Below, piece by piece: positions 1 to 8,321 of a DNA stretch of 64,000 bases. Source of the DNA: Lachnospiraceae bacterium (GTDB lineage Bacteria > Bacillota > Clostridia > Lachnospirales > Lachnospiraceae). The notes under the pieces were generated by a model. The model did no database searches. It had not been told where the DNA came from and saw nothing but the letters and a program-made list of their open reading frames with translations. Position 1 is the first letter of the stretch. Every line of letters begins with the position of its first letter. The position numbers and the translations under genes were made by a program. The DNA is taken from contig SVFM01000012.1 in NCBI GenBank assembly GCA_015056865.1, positions 18,812 to 82,811 on the forward strand, written 5' to 3'.

Positions 1-2820
1 GTCCTCCTCATAAAGGCTGCCGTCATGGAACCGGAAGGAAGAATAAGAGAAGCCCCTGTCTACAAACTCCAGTTTCATAAAGTGCATTCCCTTGGCCAGC
101 TTGATCTCACCGATCTTGATCTGAACCAGATCCGCCAGCGTCTCGGTTCTGGGAATGGCAACCTCTTTAAATCTCAGGACATCATCAAAGTAGATATTGA
201 CCTTAGCATCGATCTCATCCTTTGAATCATCAGATACACACATATCCATGGAGTACAGACCGTCCTTTGCGATCTGGATCCTGTACTTCAGCCACTCGCC
301 GGGCTCAGCCTCGCTCACAATATATGTTTTCTTTGCCTCCAGATATTCAAAGCAGACACCCTCGCACATACGACAGCAGTTCTGCCAGTACTGAGGTTTG
401 TGCTTATGCCAGCCCAGGTCTTCTTTGGTCACAAACTCACCCGCATTAATCCAGTCACCTACTCTTCTGGTGTAGAAAGATTTTTTCGGGACTGCATTAA
501 GCCTGTCCGTGCGCCAGGTGGGTGTGCCGCCCATTTCCATCAAATGTGCATACTCTTTGGTCACACCGGACTCATCGATAATCTTCTGGGCTTCTATGGG
601 CCAAGGCTCTCCGTTCGGAACCAGCATAGGCGGCTCATAGTCCATGGACTTCAGATCACCGGGTACTTCGTAACCATCGCAGTTTGCCCAGTAATGAGCC
701 AGACGGCAGTTGTGGATCCAGTGATGCCCGGAAGCCGTAAAGCACTTATATCTACCTCTCGTCACGTTATCGTGGGCGTTTACAAAACCTGTTCCGGCGT
801 CAAAATACACTCCGGTACCACCTGCATCGTCTCTGGTCTTGCCAAAGTAATTGTAAGCGATCTCACTGTTGCGAAGAGGTCCTAGGGTGTAGATATGGGA
901 ACCGTCACCCAGGGACATCATGGCATCTGTCACATTATTGTATTTCACAACCATACCACCGTTCCCGGCAGGGTCGGTAGTTCCCCAGCCCCATCCCAAA
1001 GAAATGCCGGTGTAAGATGTATTATTCATGGTGTTGTGCAGGATCTGTACACCCCCTGCATAATATACCACGATACCGGTACAGCCTGCATACTCGCCGC
1101 CGATACGCAGGATCGCATTGTTCTCTATCAGAATGTTGGTGCAAAGGGTAAACTCATCCGGTTTATAAGGCAACTGAGGACTGCCCACCTTGATGCCTGC
1201 ACCACTGCAGTCGGAGATCAGGATGCCCACGATCTTGATATTGTGCGCATCATTCCCAAAGTTCAGAGCGGAAGAACCCAGACAAGAGATACAGCAATTG
1301 GTCACTGCCACTCTGTCCGCATGGTTAAAGTTGAACTGAGACGGAAGGATACCCGACTTTGATTTTCCATTCTCCTGCAACACCATGGCATCTGCCTGAC
1401 TGGTAAACAAGCCGTTCTCGCTCACGTAATTCCATGCGCCATAGCGGATGTCCAGATTGTCAAAGACCAGACCCCGGGCCGGAGCCTCCTTGGTTCCGCC
1501 TACATTCATCATGCCCTCAATGTTACCGATAAAGGTCTCAGCTGTCTCCATATCTTCCTGGGCATAGGGGAAATAATAAATATATCCTTCTTTTCTGTTA
1601 AAGTAAAACTCACCGGGCTCATCCAAAAGCTCGAATGCATTTTCAATATAAAATTCGTATCCTTTATTGGGACGAATACCCTGCACATCATGGTATACAT
1701 TGAAGGAATCCGGATCCATCATAAACAAGATCCTGCCGTCCTCCAAGGTCTTCATATCCTTTACCAGAAAACGCTGACGTGTCCAAATCAGGGACCAAAC
1801 CAGTTCAATGTCCTCAATGTTGGTAAGATTGGTAGGGAAATTCTTTGCACTGACAATTGCCCCGTCCTTTCTTTCATAAGTAATATGTCTGGTTCCGTAA
1901 TCAACCTCCAGCATTCTGGGCTTGGTCTCATCAATATAAATTTCCTCACAGGGATAAGTATACTTACTTCTGGCCCTGGTACAGGAAATGCCGTTCACAT
2001 ACAGATTCCGGACAAATCTGGTTCCCTCAGGAGCCGGCGCACGCCACAGATACTCATTGTACTTCTCCCAACCGGTAATCTTCTTACCACCGGAGATCAG
2101 GGGCTTATCCTTCGCATCCGCGCCCCGGTAGATAACATTATAAGTCTCATTTCCACCGTGCTCAGGACCAAATACCTCCACCTCTGTCAGCTCATAATAG
2201 CCGGGTGCAATCTCTACTACAATATCACCGGTCATAGCCTCTCTGGACGCAGCAACCTCTTCCTTTGCTCTCTTTAAGGTCTGGAAAGGCGCATCCTGCT
2301 GGCCGCTGGCACTGTCACAGCCGTCCGGTGCCACATAAATTGTTTTGTAAACAGAATGATCATTCTGTCCCCAATTGTCCTTATATTCAACAGGCGTCTC
2401 TCTATCAGAAGGCTTATAGCTGTTGGGATTTTCCACCAACGCCTTCCCTACCACTACTCTCTCCAATATACAGCCGCCTCTGCCGCCCGTGGGCTTAATG
2501 GAAAGTACATGGGTGCCTTTCTCCACGTCAAATGCACGGCTGGTTCCGCCGATCCCCTTCTTGGCTTCTTCGCCCACAAGGGTAAATACACCCACAAGTT
2601 CACCGTCGATTCTTCCCTCCACTGTTGCGAAGGCAGGTTCATCTACCGGCTCGCCATAGATTGTGATGGCATATCTTCCGTTCTCTGTAAACTCCACCTC
2701 ATAGCTGGCTGTAACACCAATATTGGTATAGACACCGGTTTCAACAACTTCCACTTCATTGATTGCTGCTTTGGCATCAATGACCGCCTCTTTACTGAGT
2801 GATACAATCTGTTTTTCCAT
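1..2820 (-). CDS. Right-handed beta-helix carbohydrate-active protein (partial, C-terminus off window)
   Basis: The frame is open from an ATG at 2820 with ribosome site AAGGAGAGG just upstream, and runs through the left edge (940 codons visible). Residues about 10-110 look like a jelly-roll carbohydrate-binding module. From Y162 a YVAPDG...PFQTL motif opens a parallel beta-helix of the type found in GH141/GH120-like and pectin-active enzymes, with N- and G-rich coils near residues 500-690. A second binding-module-like stretch starts near residue 815. There is no signal peptide, so it should act on imported oligosaccharides in the cytoplasm. The exact glycosidase family is not resolved by eye. 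Confidence 0.75.
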   Translation of the reverse strand, partial: MEKQIVSLSKEAVIDAKAAINEVEVVETGVYTNIGVTASYEVEFTENGRYAITIYGEPVDEPAFATVEGRIDGELVGVFTLVGEEAKKGIGGTSRAFDVEKGTHVLSIKPTGGRGGCILERVVVGKALVENPNSYKPSDRETPVEYKDNWGQNDHSVYKTIYVAPDGCDSASGQQDAPFQTLKRAKEEVAASREAMTGDIVVEIAPGYYELTEVEVFGPEHGGNETYNVIYRGADAKDKPLISGGKKITGWEKYNEYLWRAPAPEGTRFVRNLYVNGISCTRARSKYTYPCEEIYIDETKPRMLEVDYGTRHITYERKDGAIVSAKNFPTNLTNIEDIELVWSLIWTRQRFLVKDMKTLEDGRILFMMDPDSFNVYHDVQGIRPNKGYEFYIENAFELLDEPGEFYFNRKEGYIYYFPYAQEDMETAETFIGNIEGMMNVGGTKEAPARGLVFDNLDIRYGAWNYVSENGLFTSQADAMVLQENGKSKSGILPSQFNFNHADRVAVTNCCISCLGSSALNFGNDAHNIKIVGILISDCSGAGIKVGSPQLPYKPDEFTLCTNILIENNAILRIGGEYAGCTGIVVYYAGGVQILHNTMNNTSYTGISLGWGWGTTDPAGNGGMVVKYNNVTDAMMSLGDGSHIYTLGPLRNSEIAYNYFGKTRDDAGGTGVYFDAGTGFVNAHDNVTRGRYKCFTASGHHWIHNCRLAHYWANCDGYEVPGDLKSMDYEPPMLVPNGEPWPIEAQKIIDESGVTKEYAHLMEMGGTPTWRTDRLNAVPKKSFYTRRVGDWINAGEFVTKEDLGWHKHKPQYWQNCCRMCEGVCFEYLEAKKTYIVSEAEPGEWLKYRIQIAKDGLYSMDMCVSDDSKDEIDAKVNIYFDDVLRFKEVAIPRTETLADLVQIKIGEIKLAKGMHFMKLEFVDRGFSYSSFRFHDGSLYEED

Positions 2821-2886
2821 ATCTTCCTCTCCTTTAATGAAAAGTCTATGTGATACAGTCTCTCCCATCATATGGGTATACTTGAT

Positions 2887-2914
2887 TTATAAAGCCATTT
2901 CACTCAATTGTAAA
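2887..2914 (-). promoter_or_regulatory. Possible promoter of the beta-helix gene
   Basis: On the minus strand TTTACA and TTATAA are separated by 16 bp, about 70 bp before the start at 2820. The match is weak. The rest of the 146-bp gap to mgtE shows no clear hairpin. Confidence 0.3.
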
Positions 2915-2966
2915 TGTATATTCGCAACCAAAAGTTGTGTTTTTTTAACATGTATTTTATCCAAGA

Positions 2967-4349
2967 TTAAAGCCCCATCACACGCAGCAACAACAGCCAA
3001 GCAAGACCATAATAAGAAACCACTGCCACCAAGTCATTGATGGTTGTGATCAAAGGCCCGGACGCCACTGCCGGGTCTATTTTTAATTTTTGAAGCAACA
3101 TAGGCACTGCTGTTCCCACAAAGCTGGAGATCAGCATTGCCACCAAAAGAGACACTCCCACGCAGCCTGACACGGCAAAGGAAAACACCGGCTCATACTG
3201 TTTGATCTGCCACACGTACAGACCAATAAACAAGAAGGATACCAAACCAAGCAACAGGCCGTTGCACAGGCCGATCCGTGCCTCCTTCAACATCAGCCGC
3301 ACCTTCTCCATGGCCCCCAGACCTTCATCCATGAGCACACGGATAGTCACCGCCAGAGACTGAGTGCCCGCATTGCCGGCCATACCCAGGATCAACGATT
3401 GGAAACAGACGATCACTGCAATCTCCGCCACCACAGTTTCAAACATACCTACCACCGAAGATACGCCAATACCCAAAGCCAAAAGTATGATCAACCAGGG
3501 AAACCTTTTCTTAATACTTTCAAATACAGTTTCATCCAGATCTTCCTGAGAGGACAGACCTGCCAACTTTGCATAGTCATCTCCCAGCTCATCATCCACC
3601 ACTTCAATAAGGCCCTGGGCAGTGATGACTCCCAGAATCTGATCACTCTCATCTAGAACAGGTAAGGAATCCTCCGCATATCCCTTGATCTTTTCCAGAC
3701 AATCAGACACCTTTTCTGTGGCATGTACATGAGGGTAGGCATGACTGATCAGATCCTCCAGATCCACATGGGCCCTTGCCACGATCAAATCCTTCAGATC
3801 CAATGCTCCATACAGACTGCCATCCTCATTGCAAACATAGATGGTATAGATATTGTCGTTATCCTCTGCCTGGGCTATCATCTCCTTCATGGCCTCCTTG
3901 ACAGAAAGGCCCTTTTGGATAGATATATAGTTGGTGGTCATCTTACTTCCGATCTCGTCCTCGTCATAAGACTGGATCAATCGGATATCATGGCTACTCT
4001 CATCATCCAACAGGCTGACCAGCTTCTCACTGATCTCCTCATCAATATCTTCCAGGATATCAACCGCATCATCTGAGTCCATGTTCTCAATGATCTCTGC
4101 CGCTTCTTCCAACTCCAGTTCCTCAAAGAATGGAGCTGCATCCTCCAAATAAGCAAAAATCTCCGAAACCCGCTCTGCACCAAGGGCATCATACAAGAAA
4201 TCGCGCTCCTCACTGGTCAACAATTCCAGCGCTTCCGCAATATCATTTTCATGATAGTTTTCCAACACTTCCAGGAGCACTTGTGAATTTTCTATTTCAC
4301 GGACCAGCTCCACAATCTCATTTACATAATTTCTTTGCTTGATATCCAT
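2967..4349 (-). CDS. mgtE: Magnesium transporter MgtE
   Basis: 460 aa, normal for the family. The acidic N-terminal superhelical domain covers residues about 30-130, two CBS domains about 135-260, and five membrane helices about 285-455. Family members are Mg2+-gated channels for Mg2+ uptake whose cytoplasmic domains close the pore when Mg2+ is high. The ATG at 4349 follows GAGGAGG with good spacing. An unusual leader with a small ORF and an intrinsic terminator precedes the gene (4370-4663), so transcription is probably controlled by attenuation as well as by gating of the protein. Confidence 0.95.
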   Translation of the reverse strand: MDIKQRNYVNEIVELVREIENSQVLLEVLENYHENDIAEALELLTSEERDFLYDALGAERVSEIFAYLEDAAPFFEELELEEAAEIIENMDSDDAVDILEDIDEEISEKLVSLLDDESSHDIRLIQSYDEDEIGSKMTTNYISIQKGLSVKEAMKEMIAQAEDNDNIYTIYVCNEDGSLYGALDLKDLIVARAHVDLEDLISHAYPHVHATEKVSDCLEKIKGYAEDSLPVLDESDQILGVITAQGLIEVVDDELGDDYAKLAGLSSQEDLDETVFESIKKRFPWLIILLALGIGVSSVVGMFETVVAEIAVIVCFQSLILGMAGNAGTQSLAVTIRVLMDEGLGAMEKVRLMLKEARIGLCNGLLLGLVSFLFIGLYVWQIKQYEPVFSFAVSGCVGVSLLVAMLISSFVGTAVPMLLQKLKIDPAVASGPLITTINDLVAVVSYYGLAWLLLLRVMGL

Positions 4350-4378
4350 TTTGCTCCTCCTCGTGTTTATAAAATATC

Positions 4379-4414
4379 AAAAACCTTCCATGTTCTCAGA
4401 ACAAGGAAGGTTTT
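4379..4414 (-). terminator. Intrinsic terminator in the mgtE leader (attenuator)
   Basis: Read on the minus strand, arms AAAACCTTCC (4414-4405) and GGAAGGTTTT (4389-4380) enclose an inner TGTTCT/AGAACA stem, giving a nearly perfect 16-bp hairpin followed by a T-rich tail. It lies 30 bp before the mgtE start and downstream of the leader promoter, so readthrough must be conditional. Confidence 0.75.
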
Positions 4415-4428
4415 ACTTCTGCAAATTT

Positions 4429-4464
4429 AGTATTTCGGCTTTCCTGTAAACTTATGCCGATACT
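4429..4464 (-). promoter_or_regulatory. Upstream leader hairpin, candidate antiterminator partner
   Basis: AGTATCGGC pairs with GCCGAAATACT, leaving a two-base bulge. The stem sits between the stop codon of the leader ORF (4478) and the terminator stem. A ribosome stalled near the end of the leader ORF would cover or melt it. That regulatory role is inference. Confidence 0.45.
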
Positions 4465-4477
4465 GCCTCTTTGTCTC

Positions 4478-4588
4478 TCACGCCTTCTCCGATTCTAAAA
4501 ACACGCCAAACACCCCCTGCTGCATACTACTTCGCGCATACAAGGGACTAGGTTTGACGATATGGATACCTAAACTCTTTTGAATCAT
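4478..4588 (-). CDS. Leader small ORF upstream of mgtE (36 aa)
   Basis: The ATG at 4588 follows CGGGAGG at ideal spacing, and the frame runs 36 codons to a TGA at 4480-4478. The peptide contains HIVKPSPLYARSS and ends FLESEKA. It has no membrane segment. It lies wholly between the leader promoter (4635-4663) and the terminator before mgtE, which is the arrangement of a regulatory leader peptide comparable in principle to MgtL of enteric bacteria. I recognise no family. The sequence does not resemble the M-box riboswitch. It could instead be a free-standing small protein. Confidence 0.55.
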   Translation of the reverse strand: MIQKSLGIHIVKPSPLYARSSMQQGVFGVFLESEKA

Positions 4589-4634
4589 AAGGTACCTCCC
4601 GGATTGTCGTGATTTCATTGTAACAATTTATACT

Positions 4635-4663
4635 ATTTTACCACATAAAAAATGATTTGTCAC
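4635..4663 (-). promoter_or_regulatory. Promoter of the mgtE leader
   Basis: GTGACA and TAAAAT are separated by 17 bp, about 45 bp upstream of the leader ORF start. The transcript leader before mgtE would be near 280 nt. Confidence 0.6.
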
Positions 4664-4686
4664 TAGCATAACAAAAAGCTTCTGTT

Positions 4687-5034
4687 CTATTCATCCCAAT
4701 AATCAATCGTTTCTTGTGGAGTAGTGTCGATACCAAATAACTGCCACATAAAATCTTCCTTCTCATGATAAAGGTTTATTATTCGAATATATTTGTCTTC
4801 AATTCTATAAAACACATAATTTTTAGACACAAATAAGTACCGATAATCAGTGTCTACATCCAACATCTTTGATACTTCCGGACCTTTCTCCTCATAATCA
4901 CAGAGACCTCTGATAGCATCTGTTATGGTCTTAACTATCTTTTTGGCACTATCCGCACCAAATTCTTGCGAAATTGCCTTTTTTAACTCTCGTAGTTTAT
5001 CAGCTGCATCAGGAGTATATTTTATCTTTTTCAA
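4687..5034 (-). CDS. RelE/ParE-family toxin
   Basis: 115 aa with the compact RelE/ParE fold pattern: N-terminal YTPDAADKLRELKKAI helix, central strands YRYLFVSKNYVFYRIED, and C-terminal IIRIINLYHEKED. Family members are ribosome-dependent mRNA interferases or gyrase poisons; which applies here cannot be told. The start overlaps the antitoxin stop by 4 bp, so translation is coupled. A type II toxin with its antitoxin upstream. Confidence 0.85.
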   Translation of the reverse strand: MKKIKYTPDAADKLRELKKAISQEFGADSAKKIVKTITDAIRGLCDYEEKGPEVSKMLDVDTDYRYLFVSKNYVFYRIEDKYIRIINLYHEKEDFMWQLFGIDTTPQETIDYWDE

Positions 5035-5351
5035 TCAAGTACCCCCAGTTCCCTCTCCAAATCATCTGCGTCAATCCACCCCTCAGCATCTGCTCGTTCC
5101 TCTGCCCGTTTCAAATCAAGCATAAGTATTGCAATTGCCTGTTCTTTCAATGCTTCCTTACTGTTTTTCGTAACAATAAAAGGGAGACCTTCAACATTTA
5201 AAGACTGTTGAATAAATGTGTTAAATGCATCGGTCAGTGTCATTCCGGTTTTTGCATAAATATCTTCAACCGTTTTCTTTATCTCTGAATTTATTCTTAC
5301 CTGAAAGGTTGAATCCTTTGGTGCCATTGCGACATTTAAATTTGTAGCCAT
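5031..5351 (-). CDS. RelB/DinJ-family antitoxin
   Basis: 106 aa from the ATG at 5351, which follows GAGGAGGT; an in-frame upstream extension lacks such a site. The ribbon-helix-helix part (about residues 10-60, FQVRINSEIKKTVEDIYAK then MTLTDAFNTFI) is the DNA-binding and dimerisation module of RelB/DinJ. The C-terminal acidic tail would wrap the toxin. It is first in a two-gene operon and probably represses the promoter at 5376-5404. Confidence 0.85.
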   Translation of the reverse strand: MATNLNVAMAPKDSTFQVRINSEIKKTVEDIYAKTGMTLTDAFNTFIQQSLNVEGLPFIVTKNSKEALKEQAIAILMLDLKRAEERADAEGWIDADDLERELGVLD

Positions 5352-5375
5352 AAGACATACCTCCTCTTTTTCTCC

Positions 5376-5404
5376 ATCATAACACAGCAATCATCAACCG
5401 TCAA
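5376..5404 (-). promoter_or_regulatory. Promoter of the RelB/RelE-type operon
   Basis: TTGACG and TATGAT with a 17-bp spacer, 24 bp upstream of the antitoxin start. A second TTGACG copy nine bases further upstream could be part of the operator. Confidence 0.6.
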
Positions 5405-5433
5405 CAAATCGTCAATACATTGTCATTACAAAT

Positions 5434-5712
5434 TCAGCATTTTCTGTTGTCATTCTTCATAATATATCTGCTATTATGTATTGTTTCAACAACTTTAAAC
5501 CCCAATCTCTCATACAAAGAAACCTCTTTTTTGTTTTTGACAAAAACATACAGCATAACAGGAACATCAACAGATGCACAACACTTCTTTATCACCTCAG
5601 AACCAATGCCGTGACTTTGAAACTCAGGGAACACATACAGGTCGTCTATTTCAAATTGTCCGTCACCATTTTTGTAGAAGTGATAGTAGCCTACTTTTCT
5701 AAAAACATTCCT
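5434..5712 (-). pseudogene. 5'-truncated GNAT acetyltransferase
   Basis: The frame is open from 5712 (after an in-frame TAA at 5715-5713) to 5434. It encodes the C-terminal two-thirds of a GNAT domain: GQFEIDDLYVFPEF, the acetyl-CoA loop QSHGIGSEVIKK, and YERLGFKVVE. The usual N-terminal 50 or so residues are missing. The frame begins inside the last codons of the alcohol dehydrogenase, and the only internal start (GTG at 5634) would cut off half of the fold. It is best read as a remnant left by a junction with the dehydrogenase. Confidence 0.7.
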
Positions 5713-6862
5713 TTAGCACTTTCAGGATATCCTCATGTGTCATATATTTGTATCCGCCACCCTCGTATGCCGACTCGGCAATCTTAGAAAGCATCTCTTT
5801 TGTTGCTCCAAGTTCACGAAGTGTGAGCGGAATCCCCAGTTCTTTTGCAAAACCTTCAAGGCAAGCGATTCCTTCAAGAGCAATTTCGTCTTTTGTTTTG
5901 CCGGTGGTATCTACACCCCATACATTTTCCGCAAATCGAACAAATTTATCAATTCCTTCTTTGTAGATATACCTGTAATACGGCATTGAGATCACTGCAA
6001 GCCCAAGACCGTGAGGACAATCTGTATATGCACCAAGCTGATGTTCGATATCGTGAACCTCCCAGTCCTGCGTTTTGGAGAGTCCTGTTACTGTATTAAG
6101 ACCAAGGGTTGCACACCACATAATATTACTGCGTGCTTCGTAATCTTCCGGATTTTCAACTGCCTTTCTTGCACTCTTTATAAGAGACTTCATAACTGCT
6201 TCAATTACATAATCGGTTGTGTTGTCATCATCACCCGAAAAATACTGTTCCATAAGGTGCGACATCACATCAAACACACCACTTACCATCTGTATTTTAG
6301 GAACAGTGTATGTGAATTCGGGATTTAGAATTGAAAATTTTGGATTAACTTCGGGGCCATATACTCTACCCGCCTTGATAGTCACTTCCTCGTTTGTGAT
6401 TACACTTCCACCATTCATTTCTGATGCAGTTCCGGTCATCGTAAGAATTGAGCCAACGGGAACGATCTCATTATCAACATCTTCAAAGTCAATCCAATAT
6501 CTCTGCCATGCATCTCCCTTTGCATATGCTGATACCGAAATAGCCTTAGCACAATCGATTACCGAACCGCCGCCAACTGCAAGTATGAAATCAATCTTGT
6601 TTTCGCGAACTAGTTTCCCGCCTTTCAACACTTGTGCATAGGAGGGATTAGACTTAATTCCAGCAAGCTCGATAACATTTTTACCGCACTCATTCAACAC
6701 CCTTTTGACTTCATCGTAAAGACCAATTTTCTTGATAGAGTTCTTCCCATAGAGAAATAGGATGTTTTTGCCGTAGCTATTTAGTTCAGATGGAAGTTTG
6801 CTCATGGCATCTTTCCCAAAATATATTTTTGTGGGGTTATGATAAGTGAAATCGTATAACAT
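5699..6862 (-). CDS. Iron-containing alcohol dehydrogenase (BdhA/YqhD-like)
   Basis: 387 aa, full length for the type III alcohol dehydrogenase family. It has the nucleotide-binding GGGSVIDCAKAIS (from G97) and metal ligands D198, H202, H270 and H284 in GVFDVMSHLMEQ, WEVHD and DCPHGLG. Close relatives are NAD(P)H-dependent butanol or aldehyde reductases of fermentative Clostridia. It is a single-gene unit with its own promoter at 6905-6933. Its 3' end overlaps an acetyltransferase remnant. Confidence 0.9.
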   Translation of the reverse strand: MLYDFTYHNPTKIYFGKDAMSKLPSELNSYGKNILFLYGKNSIKKIGLYDEVKRVLNECGKNVIELAGIKSNPSYAQVLKGGKLVRENKIDFILAVGGGSVIDCAKAISVSAYAKGDAWQRYWIDFEDVDNEIVPVGSILTMTGTASEMNGGSVITNEEVTIKAGRVYGPEVNPKFSILNPEFTYTVPKIQMVSGVFDVMSHLMEQYFSGDDDNTTDYVIEAVMKSLIKSARKAVENPEDYEARSNIMWCATLGLNTVTGLSKTQDWEVHDIEHQLGAYTDCPHGLGLAVISMPYYRYIYKEGIDKFVRFAENVWGVDTTGKTKDEIALEGIACLEGFAKELGIPLTLRELGATKEMLSKIAESAYEGGGYKYMTHEDILKVLKECF

Positions 6863-6904
6863 TTTTATTCCTCCATGTTTACGCTGTTGACATTCATTTA
6901 TTCT

Positions 6905-6933
6905 ATTTTACAATATCACCCCCATTCCTGCAA
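6905..6933 (-). promoter_or_regulatory. Promoter of the alcohol dehydrogenase
   Basis: TTGCAG and TAAAAT separated by 17 bp, about 40 bp before the start. Confidence 0.5.
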
Positions 6934-6992
6934 CAATGGATATGTATCCAGCTTCTGTCAAATAATTTACTCCGCGCATAGAGGTTTTGATT

Positions 6993-7799
6993 TTAATTCT
7001 CTTTGTCGTAATAGACATACTCCTTCAAATCATAGTCATAATAACGGCCCAGATAATCATCGTACAGCCAATGACCCCAAAGGCAAAGCTGTGACAGCGG
7101 GTGTGCTATGAGACCGTCAGCAGCACCAATATGATATATCCCGTTTTCGGTTACACCTACACCGAGCGTTTCATATTTTCCATCAAAATTGACTCTGTAG
7201 AGTATGCCATACTTCTTGTTGACACGATAATCATAACCATTGTCGGATATCTCAACCAATTCAAAAGCCTCCAAACCACCCAGAGCTTCCAGTTTTTCTC
7301 CCATCTCACAAAACTTTTTTCGTCCGTCCGCCTCCATATTCACAAGGTCTTCTTCCTCAAAGTCATTACTTTTCAACCACTGCTGTTTTTTGGCTTCAAT
7401 ATCCCAATGGGAATAGGCCTTTGCGTAGTCACCTTCTATCAAGGCGGACATAAAGGCATTTCCATAAGCCAAGGCTTCTTCCTGGGAATACTCTGCAACT
7501 TGTTCACTCTGTTTGATTCCAACGAAGAATGCTATGGGAATTAGCAATAGAGTGGCCAAAATAGCAATCAGCCAGTGCATTCGCATTTTTTTATAACTTT
7601 TCTGGAGTTTCTTTAGGGGCTTAATGTCATCCACTTTCTTTTCCGGAGTGCCGATATCGGAGCGAAGATCCGAAAGTATAAGGCTACAGTGGGAACAATA
7701 TTTCAAATGTTCCTCGATCAGCGCAGCACTTTCTTCGGAGCATACACTGTCATAATACATTGGCAGCATATCTTCTATAACTTTACAAGACATTTTCAT
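6993..7799 (-). CDS. Anti-sigma factor with zinc-finger domain
   Basis: 268 aa. The N-terminal anti-sigma zinc-binding domain shows C5, H31, C35 and C38 (EEHLKYCSHC). One membrane helix lies at about residues 73-95 (LIAILATLLLIPIAFFVGI), and an extracytoplasmic domain follows that resembles no enzyme I know. ATG at 7799 follows AAGGAGG and overlaps the sigma gene by 4 bp. The family holds its partner sigma at the membrane until an envelope signal releases it. Inferred partner: the adjacent sigma factor. Confidence 0.85.
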   Translation of the reverse strand: MKMSCKVIEDMLPMYYDSVCSEESAALIEEHLKYCSHCSLILSDLRSDIGTPEKKVDDIKPLKKLQKSYKKMRMHWLIAILATLLLIPIAFFVGIKQSEQVAEYSQEEALAYGNAFMSALIEGDYAKAYSHWDIEAKKQQWLKSNDFEEEDLVNMEADGRKKFCEMGEKLEALGGLEAFELVEISDNGYDYRVNKKYGILYRVNFDGKYETLGVGVTENGIYHIGAADGLIAHPLSQLCLWGHWLYDDYLGRYYDYDLKEYVYYDKEN

Positions 7800-8272
7800 T
7801 TCAGTTCCTCCTTAATTTTCAACCTTGCTCGATGATAAGTGACTCTGGCCCAAGTCTCAGTTTTACCAAACAGTTCTGCAATTTGCTTAAATGATAGTTC
7901 TCCGAAAGTTCGTAGGGAGAAGACTTCTTTATAGGGTTCCTCCAGCGTGTGCAAAACCTTATGGATCGCAAAGGCTGTTTCCCGATCGAAGAAACTCTCC
8001 TCTATACTTCCGTCCCCCGGGAGTAAATCTGTATTGGTGTTTGGATCCAAATGTTTGTCCTTTCGGCACATGGATATGTAGGTATTCTTCGCAATCTGAC
8101 ACAACCAAACAGACACTTTACATTTGCCGTCAAAGCTGTCCAGCTTTGCCAGTGCCTTGTAGAAAGTTTCTTGGGTTATTTCTTCTGCTATAGATTCGTT
8201 CCGACAGAGTGATAAGGCATAACGGTACACCTCTCGAAAATATAGGTTATACACTTCTTGGAAATCAGTCAC
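7796..8272 (-). CDS. ECF-type RNA polymerase sigma factor
   Basis: 158 aa from a GTG at 8272. Region 2 is VYNLYFREVYRYALSL...EEITQETFYKAL; region 4 is EEPYKEVFSLRTFGELSFKQIAELF followed by WARVTYHRAR. I chose the GTG because it follows GAAGGGGGTG and lies 24 bp downstream of a textbook ECF promoter; the upstream in-frame TTG at 8311 would precede the transcription start. It forms an operon with the anti-sigma gene and is probably autoregulated. Confidence 0.88.
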   Translation of the reverse strand: MTDFQEVYNLYFREVYRYALSLCRNESIAEEITQETFYKALAKLDSFDGKCKVSVWLCQIAKNTYISMCRKDKHLDPNTNTDLLPGDGSIEESFFDRETAFAIHKVLHTLEEPYKEVFSLRTFGELSFKQIAELFGKTETWARVTYHRARLKIKEELK

Positions 8273-8295
8273 TTTCTCACCCCCTTCACCTCTAT

Positions 8296-8321
8296 GACGC
8301 AGGAAAAACAATTTTGTTACA
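8296..8321 (-). promoter_or_regulatory. ECF-type autoregulatory promoter
   Basis: TGTAAC, 16 bp, CGTC: the bipartite signature recognised by ECF sigma factors such as Bacillus SigM, SigV and SigX. It sits directly upstream of the sigma gene, implying positive autoregulation. Confidence 0.75.

Noticed and set aside
400..1362. Plus-strand open frames of 155-161 codons near the left edge
   Set aside because: Opposite the continuous minus-strand beta-helix frame, which has domains, a start and a ribosome site.
4370..4634. M-box (ykoK) magnesium riboswitch before mgtE
   Set aside because: The conserved GGUGAGGCUCCU block and downstream core could not be found by eye; the region is better explained by a small ORF with attenuator. 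A covariance search would decide.
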